Positions 43,600-45,737 of a stretch of 45,737 bases of DNA are shown here, in pieces. Origin of the DNA: Mangrovicoccus sp. HB161399 (GTDB lineage Bacteria; Pseudomonadota; Alphaproteobacteria; Rhodobacterales; Rhodobacteraceae); NCBI RefSeq assembly GCF_013184745.1, contig NZ_JAATVU010000047.1, positions 1-45,737 on the forward strand, read 5' to 3'. The notes under the pieces were generated by a model. It was given only the letters and a program-made list of their open reading frames with translations, did not search any database and was not told the DNA's origin. The position numbers were made by a program, and so were the translations under genes. How positions within the stretch are numbered: position 1 is the stretch's first letter; each line of letters starts with the position of its first letter.

Positions 43600-43964
43600 G
43601 GCCCCAGGAGGCTGTTGAGCGTGTCCAGCACCTCGCGGTTCGAGAAGGGCTTGGTCATGAAATGGCTGACCCCGAAGCTCTCGGCCCGCTCGCGGTCCCG
43701 CACCTGGCCCCGCGCGGTCAGCATCATGACCGGCAGGCCCTCGGTATCGGGGTTGGCGCGCAGGTCGCGCAGGATGTCGTAGCCGCTCCTCCCGGGCAGC
43801 ATGACGTCGAGCACCACCACGTCGGGCTTGGCGCGCGACACGGCATTCACCGCGGTCGCGCCGTCGGCATGGCTGGAGACCGTCCAGCCGTCGCGGGCCA
43901 AGATGAATCTCATTGCCTCCGTAATGTTCGGCTCGTCTTCGATCAGCAATACGTGTCGTCCCAT
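43596..43964 (-). CDS. Single-domain response regulator (receiver only)
   Basis: A 122-residue CheY-like receiver. The acidic pocket Glu9-Asp10-Glu11, phosphorylation site Asp53 (VVVLDVMLPG), Thr83 (MLTA) and Lys105 (MTKPF) are all present. It has no DNA-binding or other output domain. It is encoded directly upstream of the membrane protein and the symporter-kinase, its probable partner. A receiver without output must act by protein contact, and the FliM-like protein downstream of the kinase is an obvious candidate target. It starts 79 bases from the fatty-acyl regulator's stop. Confidence 0.95.
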   Translation of the reverse strand: MGRHVLLIEDEPNITEAMRFILARDGWTVSSHADGATAVNAVSRAKPDVVVLDVMLPGRSGYDILRDLRANPDTEGLPVMMLTARGQVRDRERAESFGVSHFMTKPFSNREVLDTLNSLLGP

Positions 43965-44043
43965 CCTCGCTCCTCCGCGGGCAGGTCCGTTCTTGTTATC
44001 TGCAACTTATCCCCCCTTTGCAGACCCCTGTCAAAGATCCGTG

Positions 44044-45339
44044 TCAAAGCCCCGATGCCATCACCGAGGGCTCCTGACGCGCCGGGCAATCCGCCAGCAC
44101 GCAGACCCGGCAGGCGCTTCCCACGGGCAGCACGGAGGCCTTCGGATCCTCCTGCTGCGGCAGCAGCACCATCCAGGCCTCGCTGAGGCAGGGACCGTCC
44201 GATCCGAAGGGCCAGCGCGGCTCGGCGACCGCATAGGCCTGCACCGGCATGCCCGCGGTTGAGCTGTGCGCGAGCCGCCGCGCCACCGGGCGGCCCGGGC
44301 TCGCCAGCGCCTCGTAGACCGGCCAGAGCGGGCAGGCATGGCCCGTGCGCGGCACCAGGAAACCGCTGGTGGGCTTGCGCATCGCGACCTGGCCGGTGCC
44401 GTCGCAGAAGACCAGCCCCACCGGATCCTGCCCCGGCAGCTGCGGCGCGGAGGCGAGACGGCGCAGCACGGTCGCCACCGGCAGCCCGGTCTCCGCTGCC
44501 AGCCGGGCCGGATCGGGCAGTCCCGCCTCCAGAGCGGCGACCACGTGGTCCAGCGGCATCATCGCCGCCTCGCGCCGGTAGCGCTCCAGATAGTGCCGCG
44601 CCAGATCCTGCGCAGGCGGGGTCAGCTCGGTCGCCTCCTCCAGCACGGCCCCCGGCTGGCCGCCTTCCTCGAGCGCGGGAAAATGGAAGCGCTGGCTTTC
44701 CAGGAACAGCTCGAGCTCCTCCCAGGGCGTGCCCGCCTCGGTCCGCGCCTCGTCCTCGCTGTCGAGGAAGCTGGTCAGCGCCTGCGCGCTTTCCGCCAGC
44801 GCCAGGCTGTCGCCATGCAGGTTGCGGTGGAAGCGCCGCCGCCAGGCCTCGTCGATATCCTCGGTCTCCACCAGGATCGATGCCGCCGAACGGATCGCCG
44901 TCGCCTTGGACAGCACCTCGTGCATCGCCGAGCTGAGCCGCGGATCGTGGCTCAGCCGGTCGCTCAGGCCCTCGATCCGGTCCTGAAGTTCCTGCATCCG
45001 GCGGTGCTGCGCCTGCACCAGCGCCGCCCAGCCGGGGAAGCGGCCGACGAATTCGTCGCTGCGCTCCAGTTCGGCCCCCGCCTGCGGCAGGTCGGCCGCT
45101 GCCTGTCCCAGCTGGTCGAGCAGTTCCGCTTCGGCCCCGCGGGTCAGCTGCGCCACCTCGACATGCAGCTCGCGGGCGATCTCGCCGAGCAGCTTTCCGG
45201 CGATCCGGCGGCGGTTGTGCTCGATCAGGTTCAGGTAGGACGGAGAGATCTCCACCGCGCGCGCCAGCTCGGCCTGCTTCAGCCCCAGAAGCGTGCGCCG
45301 CTCGCGGATCCGCGTGCCGGTCAATGCGCTGCGCGGCAT
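44044..45339 (-). CDS. Short-chain fatty acyl regulator family (XRE HTH + DUF2083)
   Basis: A 431-residue transcription factor with an N-terminal XRE helix-turn-helix (residues about 8-62, KQAELARAVEISPSYLNLIE). A long middle region (peptidase-like/DUF955 position and linker helices) follows. The conserved C-terminal part has VFCDGTGQVAMRKPTSGF, GHACPLWP and Cys410/Cys413/Cys418 in SACRVCVLADCPARQEPS. Family members (ScfR, such as PccR of Rhodobacter sphaeroides) sense short-chain acyl-CoA and regulate propionyl- or acetate-metabolism genes. It is divergent from an acs-like gene, which strongly suggests control of acetate activation. Confidence 0.9.
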   Translation of the reverse strand: MPRSALTGTRIRERRTLLGLKQAELARAVEISPSYLNLIEHNRRRIAGKLLGEIARELHVEVAQLTRGAEAELLDQLGQAAADLPQAGAELERSDEFVGRFPGWAALVQAQHRRMQELQDRIEGLSDRLSHDPRLSSAMHEVLSKATAIRSAASILVETEDIDEAWRRRFHRNLHGDSLALAESAQALTSFLDSEDEARTEAGTPWEELELFLESQRFHFPALEEGGQPGAVLEEATELTPPAQDLARHYLERYRREAAMMPLDHVVAALEAGLPDPARLAAETGLPVATVLRRLASAPQLPGQDPVGLVFCDGTGQVAMRKPTSGFLVPRTGHACPLWPVYEALASPGRPVARRLAHSSTAGMPVQAYAVAEPRWPFGSDGPCLSEAWMVLLPQQEDPKASVLPVGSACRVCVLADCPARQEPSVMASGL

Positions 45340-45655
45340 GTGCTCCCTCCCTGGATTGCGCCCGCCGGCTCCGGCCGCTCCGCGCCCGCAACCCTAGCGC
45401 AGCATCTACCCCGATGGATAGCGGAACCGCAATTTGATTTGGTCACCTTTCCTGACCGGCATGCCGGAAATCATGCTGCGGCGTCTCGTACTTTGGTCAG
45501 AAACGGGGCTGCCGGGCGGGGTTTTCCGCAATTGCCGCATTGCAAATCAGACGTTCAGCCCCGACCGTCCGGCCATCACCGGCAAGGACCGACCGTCCCG
45601 CGCCGGGCAGGTCACGGGGTCCGGCGGGAGCGGGCCCGGCAAACGGGAGAGACGA
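45340..45655. promoter_or_regulatory. Divergent control region between the fatty-acyl regulator and acs
   Basis: This 316-base gap must hold both promoters. GCAATTGC (45528-45535) and TTGCAAAT (45540-45547) are spaced by four bases; a similar CCGCAATTTG occurs near 45427. TTGCAAA-type half sites are what I recall for ScfR regulators, so these are candidate operators. An AT-rich stretch about 45425-45450 (GCAATTTGATTTGG) could belong to one promoter. The acs ribosome site AAACGGGAGAGACG lies directly before ATG 45656. No open frame of note is present. Confidence 0.45.
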
Positions 45656-45737
45656 ATGCTCGAGAAGGTTGATGGGGTATATCCTCCGTCTGCGGAGGTT
45701 GCGGCCTCGGCGCTTGTGAACGAGGCGCAGTACCTGG
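45656..45737 (+). CDS. acs: Acetyl-CoA synthetase, N-terminal fragment
   Basis: The frame runs off the right edge after 27 residues. The visible N-terminus (VYPPSAEVAASALVNEAQYL) has the YPPSAE...A..A...A..Y pattern of acetate-CoA ligases (Acs). GGGAGA lies seven bases before ATG 45656. Acs activates acetate to acetyl-CoA via acetyl-AMP. Divergence from the fatty-acyl regulator and nearness to the symporter-kinase support the call. With only 27 residues visible, another AMP-forming ligase (such as propionyl-CoA synthetase) remains possible. Confidence 0.75.
   Translation, partial: MLEKVDGVYPPSAEVAASALVNEAQYL

Noticed and set aside
1-45737. CRISPR arrays, rRNA genes or complete insertion sequences
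   Set aside because: I looked for regular spaced repeats, rRNA sequence and flanking inverted repeats and saw none beyond the IS481 remnant.

Overview
The window reads as chromosomal DNA of a high-GC alphaproteobacterium, most likely a member of the Rhodobacterales (Rhodobacteraceae/Roseobacteraceae group). The evidence is the gene order trpGDC-moaC-moeA-lexA-comEC-gltX-gltA, an SOS box of the alphaproteobacterial GTTC-N7-GTTC type in the lexA promoter, a FabI-type enoyl reductase, and a short-chain fatty acyl regulator divergent from an acetyl-CoA synthetase gene. No species can be named from the sequence alone.

Left end (1-2116): the end of an integrated element. Two small phage-like genes and a truncated one run into a tyrosine recombinase that points at the 3' end of a tRNA-Pro(TGG) gene, the probable integration site. 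From 2169 to 10680 come ordinary chromosomal genes: a DUF192 protein and a double cold-shock-domain protein, pdxH, fabI with a LysE-type exporter, gpt, a class I/II aminotransferase, a PpiD-like chaperone and trpE. After a Pro/Ala-rich envelope protein on the opposite strand, trpG-trpD-trpC-moaC-moeA form one tightly overlapping operon, followed by lexA. Between lexA and comEC sit an amidase gene with no good start and an IS481-type transposase remnant, which interrupt what I believe is a conserved order. gltX and gltA follow, then about 680 bases without a recognisable gene.

Centre (24601-34371): a DUF4174 protein, a secreted PL1-type pectate lyase, an RluE-like pseudouridine synthase and a complete pqiA-pqiA-pqiB-pqiC lipid-transport operon in which PqiB carries exact 116-residue internal repeats. 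These are followed, on the other strand, by a small membrane protein, a MipA/OmpV protein and a malonyl-CoA decarboxylase. Then come tRNA-Tyr(GTA), rlmB, a zinc-ribbon protein, a CoA-binding protein, hisE-hisF, and a sulfur-handling operon (two YeeE/YedE half-transporters and a rhodanese-like sulfurtransferase) behind a perfect 12-base AT-rich palindrome.

Right end (39394-45737): the region I find most interesting. A non-flagellar FliM/FliN-like protein, a symporter-type histidine kinase, a small two-helix membrane protein and an output-less response regulator are encoded together. Next to them lies a short-chain fatty acyl regulator divergent from the start of an acs-like gene. By analogy with the CrbS/CrbR acetate switch, this may be an acetate-sensing module with an unusual FliM-like component.
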